Shown here: positions 46,379-55,637 of the stretch, one piece after another
How positions within the stretch are numbered: position 1 is the stretch's first letter
Layout: each line of letters begins with the position of its first letter
DNA from: JAGRKR01 sp041397725
Lineage (GTDB): Bacteria > Pseudomonadota > Alphaproteobacteria > Rhizobiales > Hyphomicrobiaceae
DNA length: 64,000 nt
NCBI GenBank assembly: GCA_041397725.1
Contig: JAWKVZ010000006.1
Span: forward strand, 248,001 to 312,000
Direction: 5' to 3'
Made by a program: the position numbers and the translations under genes
The notes under the pieces: generated by a model
Told to the model about the DNA's origin: nothing
Database searches by the model: none
The model's input: the letters and a program-made list of their open reading frames with translations, nothing else

Positions 46379-46699
46379 ATGAAGGATTCACAGCTCGAGA
46401 AGCTCAACGTCAAAGAGCTTTTGGATCTGCGCGAGCGGCTGGACGACATGATCGCGAGCAAGCAGGATCGCGAGAAGGCGGACCTGAAGGCGCGATTCGA
46501 GAATATGGCCAAGGAAGCAGGCCTGAGCCTCGGCGAGATCGTCGGAGGGCGTGGGCGCAAGGCCGGACGCAGCAAGAGCGCCGCTGGCGTCAAGTACCAG
46601 CACAACGACAATCCTGCTCTGACGTGGAGCGGCCGCGGTCGCAAGCCGAAGTGGCTTTCCGAGGCGACCGGCGATATCGAGCGCTTCCGCGTACGCTGA
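46379..46699 (+). CDS. H-NS family nucleoid protein
   Basis: 106 residues. Coiled-coil N terminus (~1-50: LEKLNVKELLDLRERLDDMI), linker, and C-terminal DNA-binding core KYQHNDNPALTWSGRGRKPKWL-like (motif NPALTWSGRGRKP) as in H-NS/HvrA histone-like proteins. It silences AT-rich DNA and shapes the nucleoid. In the middle of a gene-poor, AT-richer stretch. Two hairpins follow, of which the second is the likely terminator. Confidence 0.94.
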   Translation: MKDSQLEKLNVKELLDLRERLDDMIASKQDREKADLKARFENMAKEAGLSLGEIVGGRGRKAGRSKSAAGVKYQHNDNPALTWSGRGRKPKWLSEATGDIERFRVR

Positions 46700-46704
46700 A
46701 GCGC

Positions 46705-46749
46705 GATCGGGTTTCGTGGACGCGCGCAGCGCGGGCGTCCAGACCGATC
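46705..46749. repeat. Hairpin after hns
   Basis: TGGACGC (46717-46723) pairs with GCGTCCA (46735-46741); outer GATCGG (46705-46710) pairs with CCGATC (46744-46749). No U-run follows. RNA-stabilising 3' structure or a protein site are both possible. Confidence 0.45.
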
Positions 46750-46807
46750 ATGCAGCGGCCTCGCGCAGTCACTCGCGCTGAAGCTGCAGACCGTCCCGAC
46801 GCTGTCA

Positions 46808-46846
46808 ATGCTCCCGACCGCTATCTTCAGGATGCGTCGGGAGCAT
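46808..46846 (+). terminator. Likely hns terminator (11-bp perfect stem)
   Basis: ATGCTCCCGAC (46808-46818) and GTCGGGAGCAT (46836-46846) are exact reverse complements with a 17-base loop; CGCATTTC follows on the plus strand. Lies 109 bp after the hns stop. Confidence 0.5.
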
Positions 46847-47503
46847 CGCATTTCAGGTGCCGCCACCGCCCCGCTGCACATTAAAAGTCATGGCCATGGG
46901 CGCCGTATTTCCAACCGCCTCGGCCAATCTGTTGACGCGCAATTGCGCTCTGCTCATTCGCTGGACAGTGAGCGCAACGGAGCTGGATATCCGCAATATT
47001 GTAGTCCCGTCATTCGATTTCAGAAGTTTTTCAACGCACCGCCAGCGGAAAGCAATCCTAGATGGAGAGCCTGATGCCGGCTCGCACTTCTTCCGTGATC
47101 AGATGTCCGGACATTGGCGCGAGCACGTCGCCGCAGGCGCTTAATGCCACTCGTGAGTGCAACTCATCCGGAAATCGCGCGATTTCAAGTTGCTGAAAGT
47201 TTCGCGGGCGCAATGCAAGGCCGCATTCTCAGCAGTCGCGGAAAATATGAATTTCATAATCCAACCAGTACGGAGCGCCAGGACGGCGTCGGCGAGCTGG
47301 AGTGCAGCGCCCATGCGACATGCGGGACGGAACTGCCAACCAGCATCGGCTGCCGGCCGTGCCCGATGTCCCCTCCGGCGACAGCAGGTGTCGCGCGGCT
47401 ATGCACAGCTGCCATTCAATCTCCGGAATCCTCGCATTGAGTAGAGTCCGACCGCTGCGTATCATCGTGCCGGAAGCTGCGTGACCTCGACCGAAAGACA
47501 CTC
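46847..47503. other. Gene-free region
   Basis: 657 bp with base content lower in GC than flanking genes. Short frames on both strands have atypical composition and no ribosome sites. I saw no tRNA, transposase remnant or repeat. It leads into the next secreted protein and presumably holds its promoter. Confidence 0.5.
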
Positions 47504-48703
47504 ATGTTCCGCAATCCACTCGCGCTCATCGTGCGCGCATTCCTGATCGGCCTGCCGGTCGTGCTCGCGACGCTGTCGCCGGCCGCCGCCGAGACGACGC
47601 TGAAGGACGTGCTCGAGCGCATGACGCCGGAGCAGCGAGGCGTCTACGAGCGCTATCGGGCGGCCCGCCGCGACTACTCCCAGCAGCTCGAGGCCTACTG
47701 GCGCGTCGTCTACGAGCGGCGGGATGGCCGGCGGCGCAAGCGGCGCAGCGGCACGCCGTTCGTGGCGGAGGACTATGTCCACACGCACCCGCCCGCGTAC
47801 CGCGGCCCGAGCCTGCGCAAAGACATCGTCGAGATGCTGAAGGTGCTGCGCAAGCCCGTCGAAACGCGGCCCATACCTTCCGTCGCCGACTTCCTGGCGA
47901 GCGCCAAGCACTTCTACAAGTTCGTCCCTGAGCGCACGAGCGAGCCGGAATTCAAGCGCCGCTACGCGCAGGAGGCGCTGGCGGCCGGCCTGCGCAAGGA
48001 TCAGGTTCTGCGCGTGTATGCGCTGGAGACCGGCGGCCAGGGCACCGCCGACATGCAGGCCGGCATCAACCCGATTTCCGGCAAGGGCCGCCCCATCTCG
48101 ACCGCGCTCGGCTACGCACAGCTTCTGCACGCCAATTCCGTCAACGAGCTGGTCAAGAATGGCGACGAATTCGTGCGCCGCCTGCAGCGCATGGCCACCT
48201 GGCGAGGCACGCCGCCGTGGCGCGTTCGCGCGCTCCGTCAGAAGGCCGTCGTCGTTCGCGAGATGACGCGGGCGGCGAAGAAGGTTCCGAACACCTGGTC
48301 CGCACACATGGCGTTCGCGGCGACACCGCGCGGGCTCGGCATCCATGCCCTGAACCTCGACGCAGACATCGGACCCTGGCTCCAGGTGATCAAGCTGGCG
48401 AGCCTCAAGACGACCGCAGAGAAGGCCGGCCGGCCGCGCCTCAGCGGCGCCGAGATCGAGCTCATGAACCTCGCCGGTCCCGGAACGGGCCTGGAGATGA
48501 TGACTCCCATCGGCAGCCGCATGCCGACGGCCAATTTCTTCAGTCGCACGGGCTACGAGCGCAACCCCATCGTCCATAAGAGGACGTCGCTCGAGCTCCT
48601 GCGCAAGCTCGACGAGCGCATGGACGTGCAGCTCAAGAAGCCGGGCGCTGTCGAATTCGCCCGCATCTTCGACGAGGTGATCCGCCGCCAGCGCCGGCGC
48701 TGA
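47504..48703 (+). CDS. Secreted lysozyme/SLT-like protein
   Basis: 399 residues. Signal peptide (MFRNPLALIVRAFLIGLP, cleaved after AAA near residue 29). The centre, VYALETGGQGTADMQ and STALGYAQLLHAN, recalls the lytic-transglycosylase fold: a candidate catalytic Glu (E175) and a GYAQL motif. Predicted periplasmic peptidoglycan-acting protein. Long basic C-terminal region (IRRQRRR). Fold assignment is moderate; family name not recognised. Confidence 0.72.
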   Translation: MFRNPLALIVRAFLIGLPVVLATLSPAAAETTLKDVLERMTPEQRGVYERYRAARRDYSQQLEAYWRVVYERRDGRRRKRRSGTPFVAEDYVHTHPPAYRGPSLRKDIVEMLKVLRKPVETRPIPSVADFLASAKHFYKFVPERTSEPEFKRRYAQEALAAGLRKDQVLRVYALETGGQGTADMQAGINPISGKGRPISTALGYAQLLHANSVNELVKNGDEFVRRLQRMATWRGTPPWRVRALRQKAVVVREMTRAAKKVPNTWSAHMAFAATPRGLGIHALNLDADIGPWLQVIKLASLKTTAEKAGRPRLSGAEIELMNLAGPGTGLEMMTPIGSRMPTANFFSRTGYERNPIVHKRTSLELLRKLDERMDVQLKKPGAVEFARIFDEVIRRQRRR

Positions 48704-48730
48704 AGCCGCGGCGACAGCAGCCGGAGGCGG

Positions 48731-49627
48731 TCACGGCCACTTCACGAGCGGCGGCATGGACGAGAGGATCGAGTCCACGTTACCCCCCGTGCGCAGGCCG
48801 AAAATCGTGCCGCGATCATAGAGCAGGTTGAACTCGACATAGCGTCCGCGGCGCACGAGCTGCTCGTCGCGCTCGACGCGCGTATAGGGCTTGGCGTAGT
48901 TGCGCCGCACCAGCTCGGGATAGACGGCGAGGAACTGCTGCCCGACATCGCGCGTGAAGGCGAACCCGGCGCTCCACCCGCCCTGCTCCCGGGTGGGCGT
49001 CAGATAGTCGTAGAAGATGCCGCCGATGCCGCGCATCTCGTTACGGTGCGGAAGAAAGAAGTACTCGTCGCACCAGGACTTGTAGCGGTTGTAGTCGGCC
49101 ACCGCATGCTGCGCACAGGCCTTCTCCATGGCCGCATGGAAGGTGCGGGTGTCGACATCCTCCTGCGTGCGCCGGCTCGCCAGTACCGGCGTCAGGTCTG
49201 CACCGCCACCGAACCACCACTTGGTCGTGACCACGAACCGCGTATTCATGTGAACTGCGGGCACGTTGGGGTTGCGCAAGTGCGCGATGAGAGAAACGCC
49301 GGAGGCCCAGAACCGGGGATCCTCGTCCGCACCGGGAATCTGCTTGCGGAACTCGGGCGAGAACTCGCCGTGGACCGTTGACGTGTGCACCCCGACCTTC
49401 TCGAAGACGCGACCATGCATCATGCGCATAGTGCCGCCGCCGCCATCAGCGCCCGTATGGTCGGTTCGCTTCCAGAGCTTGCGCTGGAACCGTCCCGGGG
49501 CGAGATCACAGTGCAGCGCCCCTGACGGCAGGGACTCCTCCAGCTCCTCGAATTTCCGGGCGATGTCGTCCGCCAGGGTGCGGAACCAGTCGCTCGCCAG
49601 GGCTTTCCAGGTATCGAGATCGCTCAT
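48731..49627 (-). CDS. hemF: Oxygen-dependent coproporphyrinogen III oxidase
   Basis: 298 residues. HemF signatures: GGGGTMRMMHGRVFEK, NTRFVVTTKWWFGGGADLTP, KSWCDEYFFLPHR, and VEFNLLYDRGTIFGLRTGGN. Oxidatively decarboxylates coproporphyrinogen III in haem synthesis. ATG 49627 (MSDLDTWKA). Stands alone, divergent from the ABC exporter. It supplies haem needed by the cytochromes at 61.8-64 kb only in a general sense. Confidence 0.97.
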   Translation of the reverse strand: MSDLDTWKALASDWFRTLADDIARKFEELEESLPSGALHCDLAPGRFQRKLWKRTDHTGADGGGGTMRMMHGRVFEKVGVHTSTVHGEFSPEFRKQIPGADEDPRFWASGVSLIAHLRNPNVPAVHMNTRFVVTTKWWFGGGADLTPVLASRRTQEDVDTRTFHAAMEKACAQHAVADYNRYKSWCDEYFFLPHRNEMRGIGGIFYDYLTPTREQGGWSAGFAFTRDVGQQFLAVYPELVRRNYAKPYTRVERDEQLVRRGRYVEFNLLYDRGTIFGLRTGGNVDSILSSMPPLVKWP

Positions 49628-49958
49628 AGTCGCCTCACGTTCCGAAATCCACACGCACCGGCGAAACGTCCGCCGCCGCGCCGCCCGTCCTTGAAGGCCA
49701 TCCCGACGCGGACCATATGCGATCTTGCGGCACGGCCGCCGCGGGTGGCACGCGACGCCCTCGTGGCGCGGGTCGTGTGACCGCCACCGCGAATGCCGCA
49801 CCAGATGTGCCGCGCGGACAGTAGATCAACAATCCATCTGATGGAATTGCCTTGCGGGCGCCATCGTGGGATGGCTCGCCTGGTCCGGCGGGCGCCGCCG
49901 GCACCACCAAGGCGGCTCAATTCCCGGCTGGATAGGGGCGCGCCCAGGAGTTCGTGCA
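49628..49958. other. Intergenic region, divergent
   Basis: 331 bp between hemF and the ABC exporter; promoters for both expected. A short imperfect dyad around CCATC/GATGG is at about 49834-49844 within an AT-richer stretch. Nothing else recognised. Confidence 0.4.
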
Positions 49959-51827
49959 ATGCTTCGCTGGTTCGAGAGCCGCATCGACCCCTTCGCCCAG
50001 CGCCAGGCGGAGCAGCCACCGGATTCGCTGCTGCGCTTCTACTGGCATCACGTGGCGCCCGTCTGGCCGGCTTTCGCCGCTCTGGTCGTCATCGATTTCC
50101 TGGCGGCGCTGAGCGAGGTGGCGCTGCTGGCGTTCCTCGGCAAGCTCGTCGACATGATGAAGCTCGCCGACACGCCGGCCACGTTCATGGCGGACAACTG
50201 GTCCGCGCTGCTGATGATGGCCTTCGTCGCCCTGGCTGTCCGGCCGTTCCTGTTCACGGCCTTCGACATCGCCAAGAACCAGGTCATCGCCGCACCGTTC
50301 CAGACGCGCGTGCGCTGGAACTCCCACGCCTATGTGCTGCGCCAGAGCCTCGGCTATTTCCAGAACGACTTCGCGGGTCGCATCGCCAACAAGGTCATGC
50401 AGACGGCATCGGCCATGCGCGACAGCATCGTCCAGTTGAGCGATGCCGCGGTCTATGTGAGCGTGCAGTGGCTGGCCGCCCTCGGGCTGTTCCTGGCGAT
50501 CGACGTCTGGCTGGTGACGCCGCTGCTGGTGTGGCTCGCCTGCTATGCGAGTGTGCTCGTCTATTTCGTGCCGCGCATCCGCAAGCGGTCCATGGCCGCC
50601 TCCGAGGCGCGCTCCATGCTTCTCGGCCGCATCGTCGACAGCTACACCAACATCCTCACCGTCAAGCTGTTCGCCCACGCCGAGCGGGAGGACGCCTATG
50701 CCCAGAAGGCGCTCGCGGAGCAGACGGAGAAGCAGCAGGCCTCCCTGCGCCTCACGACCGCGATGACCGCCGTGCTGTTCACGCTCAACGGCCTGCTGAT
50801 CACAGGCGCCACCGCGCTCGCACTGACGCTCTGGAGCGCTGGCTCGGTCTCGCTCGGCGGCGTGGCGCTGGTCACGACTCTCGTCATCCGCATTTCGCAG
50901 ATGTCGGGATGGGTGCTGTTCCTGGTCGCCGGCCTTTTCGAGAACATCGGCGTTGTCGAGGAGGGCATGGAGATGATCTCGCGCCCGCACCAGATCGTCG
51001 ACGCACCCGATGCCAGGACGCTCGAGGTGCCTCGCGGCGAAATCCGCTTCGAGGGGATCGGCTTCAACTACGGTAGCATCAAGGGGCTGCCGGGCGCCGA
51101 CCCCAAGCGCATCATCGAAGGTCTGTCCCTGACGATCCGCCCCGGCGAGAAGGTCGGTCTGGTCGGACGCTCGGGCGCGGGCAAGTCGACGCTCGTCAAT
51201 CTCCTGCTCCGCTTCTACGACCTCGAGCGGGGTCGCATCCTGATCGACGGGCAGGACATCGCCAAGGTGACGCAGGAGAGCCTGCGGGCGAAGATCGGCA
51301 TGGTCACGCAGGATACTTCCCTCCTGCACCGCTCCGTGCTCGACAACATCCTCTACGGCCGCCCCGAGGCGGGCCTGGACGGCGCGATCGAGGCCGCCAG
51401 GCGTGCCCATGCGCACGAGTTCATACTCGGCCTCGAGGACAAGGACGGCCGCACCGGCTACGAGGCGCGGGTCGGCGAGCGCGGCGTCAAGCTGTCGGGT
51501 GGCCAGCGCCAGCGCATCGCCATAGCGCGCGTGCTGCTCAAGGATGCGCCGATCCTGATCATGGACGAGGCCACGAGCGCCCTCGACAGCGAGGCGGAGG
51601 GCGCCATCCAGGAGCAGCTCTTCAACCTGATGGCCGACAAGACCGTGATCGCGATCGCTCATCGGCTGTCCACCATCGCGGCGATGGACCGGCTCATCGT
51701 GCTCGATGCGGGCCATATCGTCGAGGAAGGCACGCACGACGAACTCTTGCGCAAGGGCGGCCACTACGCCAGTCTCTGGGCGCGCCAGTCGGGCGGCTTT
51801 CGCGCCCACGAGGCGGCGACGATATAG
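49959..51827 (+). CDS. ABC exporter, fused permease and ATPase
   Basis: 622 residues. Six membrane helices (~30-310), then ATPase with Walker A GRSGAGKSTL, signature LSGGQRQRIAIARV, Walker B ILIMDEATSALDSE and H-loop IAHRLSTI. A half-transporter that dimerises; substrate unknown (MsbA/LipidA or multidrug types). ATG 49959 preceded by CAGGAG at a good distance. Upstream in-frame start 49866 is not family-like. Confidence 0.94.
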   Translation: MLRWFESRIDPFAQRQAEQPPDSLLRFYWHHVAPVWPAFAALVVIDFLAALSEVALLAFLGKLVDMMKLADTPATFMADNWSALLMMAFVALAVRPFLFTAFDIAKNQVIAAPFQTRVRWNSHAYVLRQSLGYFQNDFAGRIANKVMQTASAMRDSIVQLSDAAVYVSVQWLAALGLFLAIDVWLVTPLLVWLACYASVLVYFVPRIRKRSMAASEARSMLLGRIVDSYTNILTVKLFAHAEREDAYAQKALAEQTEKQQASLRLTTAMTAVLFTLNGLLITGATALALTLWSAGSVSLGGVALVTTLVIRISQMSGWVLFLVAGLFENIGVVEEGMEMISRPHQIVDAPDARTLEVPRGEIRFEGIGFNYGSIKGLPGADPKRIIEGLSLTIRPGEKVGLVGRSGAGKSTLVNLLLRFYDLERGRILIDGQDIAKVTQESLRAKIGMVTQDTSLLHRSVLDNILYGRPEAGLDGAIEAARRAHAHEFILGLEDKDGRTGYEARVGERGVKLSGGQRQRIAIARVLLKDAPILIMDEATSALDSEAEGAIQEQLFNLMADKTVIAIAHRLSTIAAMDRLIVLDAGHIVEEGTHDELLRKGGHYASLWARQSGGFRAHEAATI

Positions 51828-51893
51828 GTCGCGCTGCGATGGTAAACACCGGCCGCCATGGCCGGCAGTGAAGCGGGAACGGTTCGGATCGCC

Positions 51894-52535
51894 ATGAAAC
51901 GCGAACGCAGCGACATCGTCGGCGTCGTCCTGGCCGGAGGCCTGTCACGACGCATGGGCGGTGGCGACAAGGGCCTGCTCGACGTCGCCGGCAAGCCGAT
52001 GCTGACGCGGGTCGTCGAACGCCTGACGCCGCAGGTCTCGTGTATCGTCATCAATGCCAACGGCCCGCCGGAGCGGTTCGCCGGCTATGGCCTGCCCGTC
52101 GTGGCGGACCCCATCGACGGGTTCGCCGGACCACTCGCGGGCGTGCTTGCCGGCATGCGCTGGACGCGCGAAGCCATGCCGTCCGCCACTGCGATCGCTA
52201 CCGTATCGAGCGACGCGCCGTTCATCCCGCTCGATCTCGTGGCGCGTCTGGCGCAAGCCGTTGGCGACCGCACCAACGCCATCGCCATCGCCAAGTCCGA
52301 GGGGCACCTGCATCCCGTCATCGGCCTGTGGCCGGTGGCGCTGGCGGACGACCTCGAGGCGGCGCTTGCCGATGGCGTCCGCAAGGTCCTCAACTGGACG
52401 GACCGCCACGGCACGGTGCCGGTGGCATTCGAGGCGGTCACGATCGGTACGGCCGCGATCGATCCGTTCTTCAACGCCAATACGCCCGACGAGCTGGCGA
52501 CGGCAACGCGCCTGTTGAGCGAGGGGCGGTCATGA
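51894..52535 (+). CDS. mobA: Molybdenum cofactor guanylyltransferase MobA
   Basis: 213 residues (225 if starting at ATG 51858). Nucleotidyltransferase motif VVLAGGLSRRMGGGDK, and IDGFAGPLAGVLAGM, VSSDAPFIP, FFNANTPDEL. Adds GMP to molybdopterin to make bis-MGD, the cofactor of formate dehydrogenase. Coupled to mobB by an ATGA overlap (52532-52535). Placed 66 bp after the ABC gene. Confidence 0.95.
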   Translation: MKRERSDIVGVVLAGGLSRRMGGGDKGLLDVAGKPMLTRVVERLTPQVSCIVINANGPPERFAGYGLPVVADPIDGFAGPLAGVLAGMRWTREAMPSATAIATVSSDAPFIPLDLVARLAQAVGDRTNAIAIAKSEGHLHPVIGLWPVALADDLEAALADGVRKVLNWTDRHGTVPVAFEAVTIGTAAIDPFFNANTPDELATATRLLSEGRS

Positions 52536-53140
52536 CCCGCCCCAGCGCAGCCCGCAACACGCCGATGATAGGCATCGCCGGCTGGAAGAAATCCGGCAAG
52601 ACCACGCTTACCGTGCGACTGGTCGAGGAGTTCACACGCCGCGGTCTGGTCGTCGCCACGCTGAAGCACGCCCACCACAGCTTCCAGATCGACGACGCCG
52701 AGACCGACAGCGCACGTCATCGCAAGGCCGGTGCGCGTCAGGTCGCCATCGTCTCCGGCCACCGCTGGGCCATGGTCCGCGAGCTCGAAGGCAGGCCGGA
52801 GCCTGATTTCGCCGATGTCGTCTCCTGGCTGGACCCGGCCGATCTGATCATTGTCGAAGGCTACAAGTCGGCACCGATCCCCAAGATCGAGGCGCGGCGC
52901 ACAGCCTCCGCCAAGGGTCGCCACCTCGCTGACGACGATCCCCTGGTCATCGCCGTCGCCGCCGATCACGACGTATCACCGACGCGGCTGCCCGTCTTCC
53001 GTCTCGACGACATCGCCGCCATCGCCGACTTCATCGCCCAGGCGGTCGGACCACTCCAGGCAAGCCGCGAGCCGCGCGACGCCTCGGCTCCTCCCGGCGA
53101 GACCGGCAAGGCCGCCGGCGGGCGGCGGAGCGCCACCTGA
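52532..53140 (+). CDS. mobB: Molybdopterin-guanine dinucleotide biosynthesis MobB
   Basis: 202 residues. P-loop IAGWKKSGKTTLTVRLVEEF, KHAHHSFQIDDAETDSARHR and LIIVEGYKSAPIPKIE match MobB, the GTP-binding partner of MobA. The ~30 C-terminal residues are low complexity. Coupled translationally with mobA; the S8 protease begins 17 bp after. Confidence 0.95.
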   Translation: MTRPSAARNTPMIGIAGWKKSGKTTLTVRLVEEFTRRGLVVATLKHAHHSFQIDDAETDSARHRKAGARQVAIVSGHRWAMVRELEGRPEPDFADVVSWLDPADLIIVEGYKSAPIPKIEARRTASAKGRHLADDDPLVIAVAADHDVSPTRLPVFRLDDIAAIADFIAQAVGPLQASREPRDASAPPGETGKAAGGRRSAT

Positions 53141-53157
53141 CACGGAGACGCATACCC

Positions 53158-54042
53158 ATGCGCCTGCTGCTGCTGATCCTCTCGGTCCTGCTGGCCATCA
53201 CCGCGGCCCGTGCCAGCGACGAGCCCCCTCGCGTACCGCCGGGACGGCACCCGGGCGGCGTCATCGTGGCTCTATTCGATACCGGCGTGAACTATACGCT
53301 GCCCGAGATCGCCGCCCGGCTCGCCCGCGATGGCGAGGGTGATCTCGTCGGCTGGGACTTCGAGACCAACAGCCTCAGACCGTTTGACCGCCGGCCGGGC
53401 GACCCGCGCCCCAAGCCGCAACGCCACGGCACGACGGTGGCGAGCATCGTCATCAGGGAGGCACCGGCCGCCAGCCTGATGCCGCTCCGCTACCGCGCCA
53501 ACGACCCGATGAGCTTCGCCCGCATGGTCGGCTTCGTCGCGCAAAGTCCCGCGCGCATCGTCGCCATGCCGCTCGGCGGTCCGCGCAAGGACGACTGGGA
53601 GCCATTCCGACGCGCCGCCCTGCTGGCCCGCAACGTGCTCTTCATCGTGTCCGCCGGCAACGACGGCCGGGACATCGACGCCCAGCCCATCTATCCCGCC
53701 GGCTTCGGCCTGCCCAATGTACTGGTGGTCGCCGCCACCGACGCCTTCGGCCGCTTCACACCAGAAGCCAACTGGGGGGCGAAGACCGTCGACATCGCCA
53801 CGCCGGCCGAGCGCATCGAGGCCTTGACGTTCGAAGGTGCGCGCACACAGGCCTCCGGCTCGAGCTTCGCCGTGCCGCGCATCGCCGCGCTCGCCGCGCG
53901 CCTGCTCGCCGCCGAGCCCAAGCTCGACGCCGTCGCGCTCAAGGCGCGGATCATCTCTTTTGCGGGCGCCAATCCCGGCGAGCGCACGCCGCGCACGCGC
54001 CACGGCTGGATTCCGGACCCGAGCCGTCCCGCCCGGCCTTGA
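53158..54042 (+). CDS. Secreted S8 serine peptidase (subtilase)
   Basis: 294 residues. Signal peptide (MRLLLLILSVLLAITAARAS). Catalytic triad: Asp41 (ALFDTGVN), His90 (QRHGTTVAS), Ser236 (GSSFAVPR); oxyanion Asn168 (SAGNDG). Compact and lacking a propeptide of usual size. Predicted periplasmic protease. Follows mobB by 17 bp on the same strand, so may be cotranscribed. Confidence 0.9.
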   Translation: MRLLLLILSVLLAITAARASDEPPRVPPGRHPGGVIVALFDTGVNYTLPEIAARLARDGEGDLVGWDFETNSLRPFDRRPGDPRPKPQRHGTTVASIVIREAPAASLMPLRYRANDPMSFARMVGFVAQSPARIVAMPLGGPRKDDWEPFRRAALLARNVLFIVSAGNDGRDIDAQPIYPAGFGLPNVLVVAATDAFGRFTPEANWGAKTVDIATPAERIEALTFEGARTQASGSSFAVPRIAALAARLLAAEPKLDAVALKARIISFAGANPGERTPRTRHGWIPDPSRPARP

Positions 54043-54089
54043 AGGCGCTCAGGCCGTGACGCCGGGCACGAGCGCGGCCCACAAACCGC

Positions 54090-55247
54090 TCAGCGTGGCC
54101 GTGCGGGCAGGCGCGGACCGCTTCCGGACTGCGGCGGCGGGCGTCGATCGGCGAGAAACCGCTCCGCCGCCTCGACCGCGCGTGGATTGTGCGCCTCGAT
54201 GAGCGCGAGTGCGCGCGCGACGAGCGCGGAATTGCCGGTCCACTTGCCAACCTGGATGGCGAAGCGGTGAACGGTGGGATCGCGCGGGATAACCTTCAGA
54301 AGCCAATCGAGGTGCGGCGTCTCCTCCTGCCAGCGGCGCTGCAAATGCAGGGCGACCACGAGGCCGACCCGCGTGTTGATGGCATTCGGATCGTCGGCCA
54401 GTGAGCGCTCGAACAGGGACACCGAGCGGGCGAGATCCCGCATGCGGCCGACCGCCTGAGCGGCGAGATCCATGTGCTGGCGATTGCCGGTCGCGCTGCA
54501 CCATCGTTCGAGCAACGCGACCAGCCGCGCCCGGTCCTCGGCGCGCGGACGCCGGGCTTCGTCCAGCACGCGATCACACTCGCGGTAGCTCTTGCCGAGC
54601 ACGCCGCTGGCCTCGCGATGCTGCGGACCGGAACGGGCGCGCAGCCTGGCGAGCTCGGTGGCCGGGATCGCCTCGTAGCGTCCTTCGCCGCCCGAGGCGA
54701 CGATGGCAACGAGGCGGCCGTCCTGGTCCACGAGCGCGCCGCCGCTGTTGCCCGGTTGCGTGTGCGCCGAGTGATGCAGACGCGCGAGCGCATGCCCCGT
54801 GGCCGGGCGGACCAGCACGCGGCCTTCCGCAAACACGGTAATCTCACGACTGGCGACGTCCTGCCCCAACACGAAGAGGCGCGGCTCTGCCGCCAGCGCC
54901 GCCGGCGACAAGGTCGGCCCAGCCGGCAGCGTTGCCCGGACGAACACGAGATCGCCGGGGTAATCCGTCGCCAAGACCTCGCCCTTGACCGTTTTGCCGT
55001 CGCCCAAGCGGATGGTCAAAGCCGCCTCGTCGGCCACGACATGACGGTTGGTGACGAGCAGGTCGGGACCGATGCGGACCGCGCTCGCATAGGGCTGATA
55101 GCCCGCGACGGGGAACACGGCGGCCATAGCCTGGCAAACAGGGGCCGGCGCCCGGCAGGCCTCGCGCGCTGCCGCGGGGCGGCACGACGCCGCGATCAGG
55201 AAGACGGCGCACCAGCACAGCACTGCTGTGCCGGTCGTTCGTGACAA
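54090..55247 (-). CDS. Trypsin-like (S1) serine protease with TPR-like C terminus
   Basis: 385 residues from TTG 55247; GTG 55280 is also possible. Signal sequence, then S1 domain with His69 (TNRHVV), Asp99 (PGDLVFV), Ser168 (QPGNSGGA). The C-terminal ~170 residues are helical with repeat-like character (LFERSLADDPNAINTRVGLV). Predicted exported protease with a helical repeat domain for protein contact. It is convergent with the S8 protease, 47 bp apart. Divergent from DUF3144. Confidence 0.85.
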   Translation of the reverse strand: MSRTTGTAVLCWCAVFLIAASCRPAAAREACRAPAPVCQAMAAVFPVAGYQPYASAVRIGPDLLVTNRHVVADEAALTIRLGDGKTVKGEVLATDYPGDLVFVRATLPAGPTLSPAALAAEPRLFVLGQDVASREITVFAEGRVLVRPATGHALARLHHSAHTQPGNSGGALVDQDGRLVAIVASGGEGRYEAIPATELARLRARSGPQHREASGVLGKSYRECDRVLDEARRPRAEDRARLVALLERWCSATGNRQHMDLAAQAVGRMRDLARSVSLFERSLADDPNAINTRVGLVVALHLQRRWQEETPHLDWLLKVIPRDPTVHRFAIQVGKWTGNSALVARALALIEAHNPRAVEAAERFLADRRPPPQSGSGPRLPARPR

Positions 55248-55304
55248 GACGGGGGCCTCGCGGTTAGCGTAGTTCCTCACGCGCTCGAGCAAAGGATGCC
55301 TCCC

Positions 55305-55637
55305 ATGTCTCCGATGAACCGCAAGGACCGGCTCGCCGCCCGTGCCCAGGGGCACCTCGACACCATGGCCTTCCTGAAGGTCGCCGACAAGTTCATCGAC
55401 GTGGCCAACCGCGAGAACAAGCGCATCAAGGCCGACCAGCTCCACATGGCCTTTCTCTATGCCGCGGCGCGCTACAATGCCTTCGTCGCGAAGGCGGTGC
55501 TCGCCGTGCCTGATCAGGAGGCGTTCGTGCAGGAGATGGCCGGACACTACCAGGAGATGCTGCGGCAGCACCTCGCCGACCCCAGCGTCGGCTCCGGGCC
55601 GGCCGATGGCACCGGCAGCAGCCCGGGCGACGGCTAG
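55305..55637 (+). CDS. DUF3144 domain protein
   Basis: 110 residues. Conserved segment FLKVADKFIDVANRENKRI and AFLYAAARYNAFVAK is typical of DUF3144. Cytoplasmic; function unknown. Start ATG 55305 is preferred (AAAGGATGCCTCCC before it); ATG 55296 and 55314 are in frame. Ends overlapping the DUF3306 stop by 4 bp. Confidence 0.88.
   Translation: MSPMNRKDRLAARAQGHLDTMAFLKVADKFIDVANRENKRIKADQLHMAFLYAAARYNAFVAKAVLAVPDQEAFVQEMAGHYQEMLRQHLADPSVGSGPADGTGSSPGDG

Noticed and set aside
46857..47444. Two short plus-strand frames after hns
   Set aside because: Untypical composition, no ribosome sites, no domain likeness; treated as non-coding.
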